Shown here: piece after piece, positions 9,292 to 16,619 of the stretch | How positions within the stretch are numbered: the stretch's first letter is position 1 | Layout of the letters: every line of letters starts with the position of its first letter | Source: a virus | Reading direction: 5' to 3' (one strand) | Virus record (IMG/VR): IMGVR_UViG_3300026484_000160 | Span: 1-47,456 of that record | DNA length: 47,456 nucleotides | The notes under the pieces: model-generated | The model's input: the letters and a program-made list of their open reading frames with translations, nothing else | The model's database searches: none | What the model was told of the DNA's origin: nothing | Program-made: the position numbers and the translations under genes

Positions 9292-9606
9292 CTAATATTT
9301 TATCTTATGATATAATTTAACAGCCGACACCATACTCATAGTGTATATATTTTTTTCAACCTCATATAAGAGTTCTTCAAAATATAAATCGGCCTTTTCA
9401 TATTCCTCTAGATCGCATAAGTAGTCGTGTATAACTACAGCGTGCATGTATTTAGGTTTAAATGGTGGAATAATATTCCATAATAACCTAGGTATATTAG
9501 CTCCATTAGTAATATATCCTTTAGGCACCAAAATATCCTTGTAAATGTATGCTTCTATTAATTCATACCTATTATCTCTTCTAGGTTTTAATATTGGGTA
9601 TTCCAT
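9292..9606 (-). CDS. DUF1353-family phage protein
   Basis: A 104-residue protein with the family's main landmarks: a basic start, VPKGYITNGANIPRLLWNII, then AVVIHDYLCD and a following acidic helix (YEKADLYFEELLYEV). DUF1353 proteins are small, widespread in tailed phages and usually sit near tail or lysis genes; their biochemical role is not established. The HDYL motif is conserved in the family and could bind a metal, but that is a guess. It starts 1 base after the gene at 9608 and ends 8 bases before the appendage gene, as part of the same operon. Confidence 0.8.
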   Translation of the reverse strand: MEYPILKPRRDNRYELIEAYIYKDILVPKGYITNGANIPRLLWNIIPPFKPKYMHAVVIHDYLCDLEEYEKADLYFEELLYEVEKNIYTMSMVSAVKLYHKIKY

Positions 9607-9607
9607 T

Positions 9608-10279
9608 TTATGCCTTCGTAAAATCTAAATATATATTAGAAATGTTATCACCAGAGTAATTAATAGTTTTTGTAATTTTATTAGAATTTATATTATCTAA
9701 TATAACTACAGATTCTATATTTCCATCATCATTATAAGATATATCTTTAGTAAATAGTTGTTCATTTTTAGTATCGTCTTTATATATATTTATTTGAATT
9801 ATATCTCCATCATCATAAACTAATTCCTTAAAATAATTATCTTCTGCTTCCTTATATAATCCTAATAATTCCGTTTTATATTTAGTATTATCTAAATCGT
9901 CTTTAGCAGTCCATACACCATTTTCTAATACTAAAATATCACCATCTTTAGCATCATCAACATCTATAATTATAGAGTTTAAACTAGGCTCAGGTGAAAT
10001 TCTTATAAGTTGACTAATATCTAAAGGCTGGTTGATAGTACTTAGATATAATCCTTTTTCATCTGGTGTAGTTCCTCTATAAATTACTACTAAAGAACCT
10101 TCATAGATATTAGTATTATTAAAAGGTATATCGTTAGAAGTAGCTATTTTAATAACTTGAACTTCTTTATCAGAAAAGATAGCTTCAATATAAGCCCTCA
10201 TATCTCCTGCGGAGATATCATATTCATTATTATCTGGAAAGAGAGCTAATACTCTATCTTTAGTATCATTGTTAGTCAT
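9608..10279 (-). CDS. Small virion/appendage protein, paralogue 2 of 3
   Basis: The 223-residue product shares its N-terminal module with its neighbour at 10292 and with 3830-4342: VLALFPDNNEYDISAGDMRA, IEAIFSDKEVQVIK, IYEGSLVVIYRG and KGLYLSTINQP. The middle has the phrase KDGDILVLENGVWTAKDD, a turn motif common in phage fibre proteins. The C-terminus (YDDGDIIQINIYKDDTKNEQ, then VVILDNINSNKI) is a run of beta-strands unlike the other two paralogues. Read together, the three look like one attachment domain carrying three different outer domains. Probable minor tail or neck appendage; the partner is unknown. Confidence 0.7.
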   Translation of the reverse strand: MTNNDTKDRVLALFPDNNEYDISAGDMRAYIEAIFSDKEVQVIKIATSNDIPFNNTNIYEGSLVVIYRGTTPDEKGLYLSTINQPLDISQLIRISPEPSLNSIIIDVDDAKDGDILVLENGVWTAKDDLDNTKYKTELLGLYKEAEDNYFKELVYDDGDIIQINIYKDDTKNEQLFTKDISYNDDGNIESVVILDNINSNKITKTINYSGDNISNIYLDFTKA

Positions 10280-10291
10280 TTAACATCCATC

Positions 10292-10897
10292 CTATTCGTT
10301 AACTATTACCCATTGTGATGAGCCTTTAATCACTTTAAGGCTTTGATTTTTAGTAGATAGTACTAATTGCGATTCGCCACCTATATTAGCACCTTCAGAA
10401 TCTATTACTGTTACATTATTAACATCGAAATTAGATGATGAATCTACTATTTCTATTGTAGAATTCAATTCTAAACTATTAGGAATAGTTATAGTGATAG
10501 CGTTATCTGTCGTATCAGCATATATAAATTCTCCGGATAGGGACGCCTCATAATCTGAATTAATATTTACATATATTTTTTCAGGAATTTTAGTCCATTC
10601 ATTGTCAAGAAAAGATAGTTTTATTAGATCTTGAGGAGTTCTCGGTTGATCTTTTTTAGATAAATAAATTCCTGATTGATTAGTATTATCATTAAATACT
10701 ACCACTAAACTATCTTTATAAATGTTTGAATTATTTGGTTGTAAATCTATCATTTTTTCTATCTTTACAACTATCTCTTCTTTAGAGGAGAAGATAGCTT
10801 CTACATAGGTTCTCATATCTGCTGCTGAAATTTCATAGTTATTATTATCAGGAAATAATGCTAAAACTTGATTTTTTATTATATTATTTTGTGTCAT
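10292..10897 (-). CDS. Small virion/appendage protein, paralogue 3 of 3
   Basis: A 201-residue protein whose first 95 residues parallel the neighbouring gene (VLALFPDNNNYEISAADMRT, VEAIFSSKEE, NIYKDSLVVVFN, GIYLSKKDQP). Its C-terminal 95 residues are a familiar phage domain: FIYADTTDNAITITIPNS, then STIEIVDSSSNFDVNNVTV, then GGESQLVLSTKN and SSQWVIVNE, a beta-structured module at the tips of many tail fibres. This supports calling the whole family appendage proteins. Order of genes and 12-base spacing suggest tandem duplication of 9608 and 10292, with later replacement of the C-terminal halves. Confidence 0.75.
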   Translation of the reverse strand: MTQNNIIKNQVLALFPDNNNYEISAADMRTYVEAIFSSKEEIVVKIEKMIDLQPNNSNIYKDSLVVVFNDNTNQSGIYLSKKDQPRTPQDLIKLSFLDNEWTKIPEKIYVNINSDYEASLSGEFIYADTTDNAITITIPNSLELNSTIEIVDSSSNFDVNNVTVIDSEGANIGGESQLVLSTKNQSLKVIKGSSQWVIVNE

Positions 10898-10901
10898 TTA
10901 A

Positions 10902-11855
10902 TTATCCTTGCTCCTCTATTATAAATCTGTGCAACATGCTATTATTCTCTAGAGGTGTATGTAATGGATTAGTAGTCAAACTATATCTATTATATATAAA
11001 ATATTTTTGTTTATAAGTATCAGGATCTGTAACTTCCTGAATTTCGTATTGATATGGTAAAAATACTAAAGAACTATCATCTACAGAATCTGATTTTAAT
11101 CCTACATAACAGTATTCAATATCGCTACCACCATTGGTATAATCATCATTATAATCTGTATTGAAAGCGTTTAGCTCATTTCTTACAGGATTGATATAAT
11201 AGTCTGTTCTTCCGTATCTTCCGACAAATAAAGAACAGTTTTTATCTTTAGCTATCTTAGACATTTCGCTATAATAATTAGTTCCTAAGAAATATGCTGC
11301 CCATTTTGTAGGTAATATACAAAAAGAATCTAAAGTTCTAAAAACATATTTATTCATTTCAGTAACACTTTCAGCAACTTTTTGAGATATTTGAGAAATT
11401 ACCCATCCTGAATTAGCAGTATTTACTATTAAATTGTTTTTAGTAAAGCTTTCATTATTTATCATTCTAATTAGTTCAAAGTTTTCATCTTCTGAAGAGA
11501 GTCCTGAAAATATTTTACCTATTTTCTCACTAGCTTTTTTCCTATACATTTTTTTCATATCTTGAGCTGCTTCAATACTTACGTCTGTATCTATTTTATA
11601 CAATTTAGTATGAACGTCTTTTTTAACTATTTCTACACTATTTTGTAAATATTTCTTTTTAGATGTATAGATAGTACCCCAAGATGATTCTAAAGGAACT
11701 ACAGAACAAATAGAATAAGCTAAACTATTATTGTATTTTTCATCTATTAAATGAGATAAAATATCTTGTGTGCTAGCAATATCGAAAGAATCTGTACCTT
11801 CCGTAAGGTTGATTCCTGAATTTTTTTTAATTATTTTTAAGTTATCTTCTTTCAA
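10902..11855 (-). CDS. Short gp23/gp24-like capsid-fold protein
   Basis: A 317-residue protein whose second half follows the T4 major capsid protein gp23 region by region: LFVGRYGRTDYYINPV corresponds to gp23 'VFAGVLGGKYRVYIDQYA', YCYVGLKSDSVDDSSLVFLP to 'YFTVGYKGPNEMDAGIYYAP', and YFIYNRYSLTTNPLHTP to 'MGFKTRYGIGINPFAE'. The middle (SSEDENFELIRMINNESFTK) matches the gp23 stretch after the 'HGLDA' segment. gp23 is about 520 residues and gp24 about 430, so this is much shorter, missing most of the N-terminal arm and the insertion domain. It lies among appendage genes, first in a late operon. It could be a vertex or decoration subunit, or a second capsid-like shell part. The fold call is fairly firm; the role is inferred. 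Confidence 0.7.
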   Translation of the reverse strand: MKEDNLKIIKKNSGINLTEGTDSFDIASTQDILSHLIDEKYNNSLAYSICSVVPLESSWGTIYTSKKKYLQNSVEIVKKDVHTKLYKIDTDVSIEAAQDMKKMYRKKASEKIGKIFSGLSSEDENFELIRMINNESFTKNNLIVNTANSGWVISQISQKVAESVTEMNKYVFRTLDSFCILPTKWAAYFLGTNYYSEMSKIAKDKNCSLFVGRYGRTDYYINPVRNELNAFNTDYNDDYTNGGSDIEYCYVGLKSDSVDDSSLVFLPYQYEIQEVTDPDTYKQKYFIYNRYSLTTNPLHTPLENNSMLHRFIIEEQG

Positions 11856-11872
11856 GTATTCTCCTTACTAAT

Positions 11873-11880
11873 TATTTATA
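11873..11880 (-). promoter_or_regulatory. Late promoter TATAAATA
   Basis: Perfect minus-strand match, 17 bases before the ATG at 11855. It lies back to back with the plus-strand early-type promoter at 11885, so the two programmes diverge from this 73-base gap. It probably drives everything down to the gene ending at 7073. Confidence 0.85.
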
Positions 11881-11884
11881 TGAT

Positions 11885-11907
11885 TTTAAGTTAAATTATT
11901 ATATAAT
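11885..11907 (+). promoter_or_regulatory. TTTAAG-N11-TATAAT promoter
   Basis: TTTAAG at 11885-11890, 11 bases, then a perfect TATAAT at 11902-11907, followed 21 bases later by the start at 11929. Same bipartite pattern as the other accessory-gene promoters here. Confidence 0.75.
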
Positions 11908-11928
11908 ACAAACAATAAAGGAGAGAAA

Positions 11929-12228
11929 ATGTATCAAATTAGCGAGAAAGAATGGAATAGAGTTTTAAAAAGATTTAAAAATAAGTCTGAAGAAATCGAT
12001 CTTTTAAACAAACAAATAAAAGAGATGAAGAAAGAATTAGAAAAGCAAGAAGAAGCTAATAAAGAATTAAAAAAAGAAAAGGAAAAATTAGAGAAAGAAA
12101 ATTTTATTCTTTTAAATACTCAAAAAACTCTTTTAGAAAATCTTAACGATTCTTTAAGTTTGTTAGAGAGATATAATATAAAAAAATACAAAACAATAAC
12201 TTCTAATAGTTTGGATGAATTAGTTTAA
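11929..12228 (+). CDS. Small coiled-coil protein
   Basis: A 99-residue protein dominated by a charged helix (residues about 15-75, LNKQIKEMKKELEKQEEANK onwards, with a heptad pattern of Leu, Ile and Lys/Glu). This is a long coiled coil flanked by a short N-terminal MYQISEKEWNRVLKRF and a polar tail. Nothing links it to a known enzyme. It is the first gene of the plus-strand accessory group and has its own promoter and a GGAGAG ribosome site, so it is probably an early or middle protein. Function unknown. Confidence 0.6.
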   Translation: MYQISEKEWNRVLKRFKNKSEEIDLLNKQIKEMKKELEKQEEANKELKKEKEKLEKENFILLNTQKTLLENLNDSLSLLERYNIKKYKTITSNSLDELV

Positions 12229-12279
12229 CATAAACAATATAGATGAATGATGCAGTATCTATAAAAAAATTAAGATGAT

Positions 12280-12302
12280 TTTAAGTTTCTTTATATTATA
12301 AT
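12280..12302 (+). promoter_or_regulatory. TTTAAG-N11-TATAAT promoter
   Basis: TTTAAG at 12280-12285 (followed by TTTC), 11 bases, TATAAT at 12297-12302, then 21 bases to the start at 12324. Confidence 0.78.
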
Positions 12303-12323
12303 ATATGAAATGAAGGATAGAAA

Positions 12324-12542
12324 ATGAATGATACAAAAGAATTAGCTAAACAAATTTGGTTAGAAGATGATTTAAATATTAAGAAAGAATTATCTTATAA
12401 AATGATTGATAGTTTAGTCGCTAAAAAAGAAACCAAAGAAAAGTTTAAAAAAGATATTTCTAATTGTAAATCTAAAAATAAAATAGATAAACTAGCTGCA
12501 GATATTACATTAGTCGGATATGATATGAAGGTAGTAAAATGA
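12324..12542 (+). CDS. Hypothetical small protein
   Basis: A 72-residue, strongly charged and probably all-helical protein (KELAKQIWLEDDLNIKKELS; KFKKDISNCKSKNKIDKLAA). I do not recognise it. It has its own promoter at 12280 and an AAGGA ribosome site. Its stop overlaps the start of the MazG-like gene by 4 bases (ATGA), so the two are translationally coupled and probably work at the same stage of infection. Confidence 0.55.
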   Translation: MNDTKELAKQIWLEDDLNIKKELSYKMIDSLVAKKETKEKFKKDISNCKSKNKIDKLAADITLVGYDMKVVK

Positions 12543-12811
12543 GAGAAGAACAAAAAAGAGCTTATAGAACTTTCCTTATTAAAGGAGAGGATCAACATAA
12601 TCAAGTTATCGAAGAATGTTCGGAAGTTATTAAAGAAATAACTAAAAAAAATAGAGGAAAATTTTCGGAGCCTTCTTTGAAAGAAGAGTTAGGAGATTTA
12701 ATGAATGCTATAGAATCTTTAATCTATTTGTATAATTGGGATGAAGAAAAATTTCATAATGATAGAATAGAAAAAATCTTAAAATATGAAAATAAATTAA
12801 AGTCGAATTAA
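12539..12811 (+). CDS. MazG-like nucleotide pyrophosphohydrolase
   Basis: A 90-residue protein of the all-alpha NTP pyrophosphohydrolase superfamily. The two metal-binding acidic motifs are present: EECSE at residues 25-29 and EELGD at 49-53, separated by the usual helix (VIKEITKKNRGKF) and followed by LMNAIESLIYL. Members hydrolyse nucleoside triphosphates to monophosphate and pyrophosphate. In phages they are thought to adjust nucleotide pools, remove non-standard nucleotides or lower ppGpp; which applies here is not visible. Length fits a minimal single-domain form. It overlaps the preceding gene by 4 bases. Confidence 0.8.
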   Translation: MREEQKRAYRTFLIKGEDQHNQVIEECSEVIKEITKKNRGKFSEPSLKEELGDLMNAIESLIYLYNWDEEKFHNDRIEKILKYENKLKSN

Positions 12812-12817
12812 TTTAAA

Positions 12818-12840
12818 TTTAAGCCTCTTTATACTATAAT
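12818..12840 (+). promoter_or_regulatory. TTTAAG-N11-TATAAT promoter
   Basis: TTTAAG at 12818-12823, 11 bases, TATAAT at 12835-12840. The leader that follows, ATATTATATAAAGAGAGAAG, is nearly the same as those after 36979 and 40792. Confidence 0.8.
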
Positions 12841-12868
12841 ATATTATATAAAGAGAGAAGGATATATT

Positions 12869-13093
12869 ATGAAAAATTTAGATAATGAAATTTTAAATTA
12901 CGATTGGAGTTTTGAAGATAGAACTATCGTTTTTGATTTTGACGGAAATGAGTTAGTTCATAATTATAGAGAATTTGATGCTCCTATTTTAAATGAATTT
13001 GGAGATCAATTAATTCCTTTAGACGAATTAAAATTTATCGAATTAGAAAAAATAGATGAAGAACAACATATGTATTATGGATATAATTTATAA
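12869..13093 (+). CDS. Hypothetical acidic small protein
   Basis: A 74-residue, acidic protein (MKNLDNEILNYDWSFEDRT...; FIELEKIDEEQHMYYGYNL). The phrase TIVFDFDGNELVHNYREFDA suggests a small beta-sheet, and the FDFDGNE stretch superficially resembles a HAD or EF-hand loop, but the rest of neither family is present. It has its own promoter at 12818 and is followed 10 bases later by the amidotransferase gene, so they share a transcript. Function unknown. Confidence 0.55.
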   Translation: MKNLDNEILNYDWSFEDRTIVFDFDGNELVHNYREFDAPILNEFGDQLIPLDELKFIELEKIDEEQHMYYGYNL

Positions 13094-13103
13094 AGGAAAA
13101 AAA

Positions 13104-13757
13104 ATGTGCTCAATAGTAGCAAGTTTTAAAAAAGAAAAATTACAAGAATTAATAGAAAAAAATCAATTTAGAGGGAACTTTAGTTATTCTTATACGGAAC
13201 TAGAAGATAATGGAGCTCCTACAGCTCAATTAAAAGGTTTTGGTGAGTTTCCTCCTAAAATAATAAGAGAAGAAAAATATAAAATATCTCACGTTCAAGC
13301 TCCTACAGGCGGAATGTTAAAAGATTGTAAAAGAATTCATCCTACAGAAATAAATTTATCTATGCTATGGCATAATGGATTAATCACTCCTAAGGGTGTG
13401 AAATTTCTTCAAAAAGAAGTAGAAGTTGAAGAAGATTTCGATACTCTATTATTACATAAGTTTATAGAAAAATATAATTTTAATTTTGAAAAATTAAGCG
13501 AAGTGGAAGGTTTATTTAGTTGCGTTATGTTAGTAGTAGACCAACTATATCTGTTTAGGACTAAACACGGTCAATTATGGATTGATGAAGATATGAATAT
13601 TAGTTCAATAGAGTTTAAAAATTCCGTTTGTATTCCTTATGATAAGGTTTATGAGGTAGATTTGAAAAATAAAAAATTAATAGAAGTAAGTTCTTTTAAA
13701 ACTAAAAGATATAACATAATCATTAATTCTTCTAATAAATTTGAAGAATTATTATAG
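13104..13757 (+). CDS. Stand-alone class II glutamine amidotransferase
   Basis: A 217-residue protein starting MCSIVASF. Cys2 becomes the N-terminal nucleophile after removal of Met, as in Ntn-type glutaminase domains. Further family marks are RGNFSYSYTELEDNGA (the RGP/D-type loop), HVQAPTGG (HxRxAT-like strand), LWHNGLIT (the classic HNG motif), FSCVMLV, and LYLFRTKHGQLWIDEDMNIS. I chose the ATG at 13104 (AAAGGA site) because any earlier start would displace the cysteine. The domain releases ammonia from glutamine, but no synthetase domain is attached. Similar lone domains occur in other T4-type phages. A partner for base modification, for example 7-deazaguanine chemistry, is a guess. Confidence 0.8.
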   Translation: MCSIVASFKKEKLQELIEKNQFRGNFSYSYTELEDNGAPTAQLKGFGEFPPKIIREEKYKISHVQAPTGGMLKDCKRIHPTEINLSMLWHNGLITPKGVKFLQKEVEVEEDFDTLLLHKFIEKYNFNFEKLSEVEGLFSCVMLVVDQLYLFRTKHGQLWIDEDMNISSIEFKNSVCIPYDKVYEVDLKNKKLIEVSSFKTKRYNIIINSSNKFEELL

Positions 13758-13776
13758 AGACCTAAGTCTCTATAAT
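13751..13776. terminator. Bidirectional terminator between converging genes
   Basis: A perfect 11-bp stem (ATTATAGAGAC / GTCTCTATAAT) with a CTAA loop lies exactly between the ends of the amidotransferase (plus) and sheath (minus) genes. It overlaps the amidotransferase stop codon. Symmetry and position make a two-way terminator likely, although the downstream T-run is short on both sides. Confidence 0.85.
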
Positions 13777-15882
13777 TTAAGCACCTATAACCGTAGCGAA
13801 CGATTTAGTTCCTACATTATTGAAATTCAATTTAATAAATTCGGCAGCATATTTAGGTTTAATGTAAATATCTACAACTAATTCATTTCTACTAATTACA
13901 TCTGGTGTATTATTAGTTTCATCACAAACAACTAAAAAATCTTCTATTCCTCTTCCCGCTTTAACAGAACTTAAGAACGGGTTAAACATTGCTAAAATAG
14001 CGTTTCTTGTGAAAGAATCGTTAAACTCAAAAGTTTGAGATTTAGCAGCTTTAGCCATAGCTCTTTCAAGAACATTAAATAATCCTCTTACATTGATTCT
14101 ATCAAATGAAGAAGCATAATTAATCATAGTCTTTTGACCCCAAACTAAATTGCCTTCACCTGGGAAATTAACTATAGGATTAATATTATTAGAATATAAA
14201 GAATCTCTTTGAGGTTGGTTAGGACTAAAAGCAATTCTATCAATATTTCTCAATCTACCTCTTTTAAGACCTGCTGAAGCCCACCAAGAAGCTTGATTAG
14301 TATTAGTATTAGCTCTAAGACCTGCTACATCACCTGCAACATTAATCCATCTAAATTTCTTAGCATATCCATCATAAATTCTAACATAATTTCCAAAATA
14401 AGACGCAAACATAGTTCTTAAAAATGGTGGATTATTTTTAATTTTTCTAGTTATTCCATCAACGATTACTGCAGCTTTCTTTCCTACTACATCTGAATAA
14501 GATGCTCCGATGAAAGCAATACAATCTTTTCTTTTATCAGCTAATAATGCTGCTGACTTTCCTTCATCGTTTTCATTACCAATAATTATATCTATAAGGT
14601 ATAATTCTTTATCTTCTACAGTCATATATGCTTCTTGAATAGAACCTTGATCAGTAATAATAGGTGAAACTCCACCCCATAAACTTAAAGGACCTTGTAC
14701 ATAATTAGTATTAGGTAGAGAAGGATCATCATTTACATCAAATCCTTGAGAATCTTTAAAAACTGCAGAATATACGTATGATTTATATGTGCTTGTAGTA
14801 ATTTCACCTGTAATCTGATTAGGTTTAGAGTGAACTTCTACATCAAAAGCGCTTAGAGACTGATTATCTATAACGTAAACAAGTTCAGAGTTTTCGTTAA
14901 TTACTGTTTCTATATATTTAGATTTTCCATTTCCGTCTACAGCTTCAGGATTAAAAGATGCTATAAAAGTTTCGTACGATTCACCTTTTTTAACGATAAT
15001 TCCTATTTCATCTTCTTCAACAGGCGGATAATCGAATAAATCTAGAACAGAAACACCCTCAAAAGCTTCACAAGCTGAGTTAACATTTTCATATTCTACA
15101 ATTTGATCTGCGAAGTCATAAGAATTAACTATTGCTATTTCTATTCCATTATTAACACTTCCGGCAGTTTTAGAGAAGAATCTCAATTTAACTTCATCTT
15201 CAAATCCATAAAAATCTTTAGAATATTCAAAATCGTTAAAATTTTTAATTAATTCATATTTTTGATTAAAATTAGGTTCTTTAACTACTGCAGGATTAGT
15301 TATGTCTCTATAAGCATAAGCTCCTGAATTTTGATGTTGTGAATATACTATGATTTTACTTCCTGGAAGAATTTCATATTGTAGGCCTTCGTCAACTTCT
15401 GATTGAGTATCTACATTCCATAAAATAAAAGTTAATGTGTAAGATTGTGTAGCTTCATCGAAATCTATCTTCTTTACTTTGTATCTAGATTGGTTTTCTT
15501 GACCTTCAAAAGTGATAATAGAATCTCTATAGATATCTTTTACACTAGATAAACCATTTACTAATCTATCTCCAACAGTATGATTACCAGGTACTTCGAT
15601 AGCGGTTTTATTATAAGTTCCCGTTTCTGAGAATACTCTAGAAATTACTAATTTATCTGAATAATCTAAAAATTTAGAACACTGAAACCACTCATTGTAG
15701 TTTTTATCTGTAGGTTTTCCGAAGTAATATTCTAACTCTTTTTTATTAGTTACTAAAAAAGGTTGTTCAATCACACCTTTTTCAAAATTACCTGCGAAAA
15801 ATGCTACCGACGTAGAAACGCTAGGTACAATCGCGGAATTGTCAATTTCGTTTATATAAACGCCTGGGCTTAAATATGCCAT
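13777..15882 (-). CDS. 18: Contractile tail sheath protein (gp18-like)
   Basis: A 701-residue protein starting AYLSPGVYINEIDNSAIVPS, the usual sheath N-terminus (SPGVYxxExDxS). It continues with SVAFFAGNFEKG and KELEYYFGKP, and near the C-terminus has the conserved sheath core: FAPN-like NNINPIVNFPGEGNLVWGQK, TFEFNDSFTRNAILAMFNPF, and VVCDETNNTPDVI followed by VVDIYIKPKYAAEFIKLNF. T4 gp18 has 659 residues, so this is slightly larger, probably in the outer variable domains. It polymerises around the tube and contracts. It comes after the tube gene but has its own promoter at 15999 and a long leader. Confidence 0.95.
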   Translation of the reverse strand: MAYLSPGVYINEIDNSAIVPSVSTSVAFFAGNFEKGVIEQPFLVTNKKELEYYFGKPTDKNYNEWFQCSKFLDYSDKLVISRVFSETGTYNKTAIEVPGNHTVGDRLVNGLSSVKDIYRDSIITFEGQENQSRYKVKKIDFDEATQSYTLTFILWNVDTQSEVDEGLQYEILPGSKIIVYSQHQNSGAYAYRDITNPAVVKEPNFNQKYELIKNFNDFEYSKDFYGFEDEVKLRFFSKTAGSVNNGIEIAIVNSYDFADQIVEYENVNSACEAFEGVSVLDLFDYPPVEEDEIGIIVKKGESYETFIASFNPEAVDGNGKSKYIETVINENSELVYVIDNQSLSAFDVEVHSKPNQITGEITTSTYKSYVYSAVFKDSQGFDVNDDPSLPNTNYVQGPLSLWGGVSPIITDQGSIQEAYMTVEDKELYLIDIIIGNENDEGKSAALLADKRKDCIAFIGASYSDVVGKKAAVIVDGITRKIKNNPPFLRTMFASYFGNYVRIYDGYAKKFRWINVAGDVAGLRANTNTNQASWWASAGLKRGRLRNIDRIAFSPNQPQRDSLYSNNINPIVNFPGEGNLVWGQKTMINYASSFDRINVRGLFNVLERAMAKAAKSQTFEFNDSFTRNAILAMFNPFLSSVKAGRGIEDFLVVCDETNNTPDVISRNELVVDIYIKPKYAAEFIKLNFNNVGTKSFATVIGA

Positions 15883-15998
15883 TATATTTCCTTAATTTTA
15901 GTCAATAGGAAAGTGTAATTCTCAATACTTTTTCAAAGGTTAAGGCTCTTCACCATTAACAGCATCTCGAAGCCTATCACTACTCACTATTGCTAAAA
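15883..15998 (-). promoter_or_regulatory. Long structured 5' leader of the sheath gene
   Basis: Unlike other late genes here, the sheath start lies 116 bases from its promoter. The leader is richer in G and C than its surroundings and contains a stem at 15939-15960 (GTTAA-T-GG, loop TGAAGAG, CC-TTAAC on the minus strand). I see no reading frame of use in it. A role in stability or translation of an abundant mRNA is possible. Confidence 0.45.
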
Positions 15999-16006
15999 TA
16001 TTTATA
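15999..16006 (-). promoter_or_regulatory. Late promoter TATAAATA for sheath gene
   Basis: Perfect minus-strand match placed 8 bases beyond the tube stop codon. It gives the sheath gene a separate late start in addition to read-through from the tube gene. Confidence 0.78.
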
Positions 16007-16013
16007 AAATATA

Positions 16014-16589
16014 TTAAAGAGCGTTTTCGTTTTCTGATGCGTTTTTAGGTTCATAAGAAGATGATTCTTCATTGCCTATAACCCAGTCACTGTAAGCGAA
16101 AGTCATATCAAATTCAGCAATTGTATCTGAAGAGTCATCACCGTAAGAAATCTCACCGATGCTTTGAGGAAAACAATTATGAAGAGTATAAGTAGCTACA
16201 GGTTTTCCTGCTGAATCTAATTGCTCGACTCTTAAATCAGCTAAAACTGAACCAGGATTTCCTGTATGTTTATTTTCCTGAAAATTGTCACAAGCGTCAG
16301 CCCATTTAATCATATCTAATCTGAATGAATGGTTTTCTTGTAGGTAGAAACTTAAATTCCAAGCATTATCGAATGTAGTATCACCAGGTAAGATTAATTT
16401 TCTACCTTGACTCCATACCTCAATTTGTCCTACTTCTTTACCCGGTGCTGTAGCACTTTTTGCTAAAACGTCTACTTCATTCAAAGCTGTAGCACCTGAA
16501 ACTGAAGAAGGAAAAGAGAATGTTACTCTATATTTATTTGCTCTTGCTCCTGCCCCAAGTGCAGCAGAAAGTTCTTTGATTGTAGCCAT
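16014..16589 (-). CDS. 19: Tail tube protein (gp19-like)
   Basis: A 191-residue protein; T4 gp19 has 163. The order of features is typical of the tube: ELSAALGAGARANKYRVTFS at the N-terminus, AKSATAPGKEVGQIEVWSQG (the 'atapG' loop), RKLILPGDTTFDNAWNLSFY, and C-terminal YTLHNCFPQSIGEISY then EFDMTFAYSDWVI. Hexameric rings stack into the inner tube through which DNA passes. It has its own late promoter at 16610 with a 20-base gap, consistent with high expression, and is followed by the sheath gene. A polar tail (SSSYEPKNASENENAL) extends past the fold. Confidence 0.93.
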   Translation of the reverse strand: MATIKELSAALGAGARANKYRVTFSFPSSVSGATALNEVDVLAKSATAPGKEVGQIEVWSQGRKLILPGDTTFDNAWNLSFYLQENHSFRLDMIKWADACDNFQENKHTGNPGSVLADLRVEQLDSAGKPVATYTLHNCFPQSIGEISYGDDSSDTIAEFDMTFAYSDWVIGNEESSSYEPKNASENENAL

Positions 16590-16609
16590 AAGGATATTCC
16601 TTTTTTATT

Positions 16610-16617
16610 TATTTATA
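16610..16617 (-). promoter_or_regulatory. Late promoter TATAAATA for tube gene
   Basis: Perfect minus-strand match 20 bases before the tube start at 16589, immediately next to the stop codon of the upstream tube-like gene. Confidence 0.82.
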
Positions 16618-16619
16618 AA

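Noticed and set aside
12869-13093. HAD phosphatase based on FDFDGNE
   Set aside because: The protein is 74 residues and none of the other HAD motifs follows; the match is short and likely chance.
15939-15975. tRNA-like arm (7-base loop, TCGA nearby) in the sheath leader
   Set aside because: No acceptor stem, D arm or T arm of correct size could be assembled on either strand.
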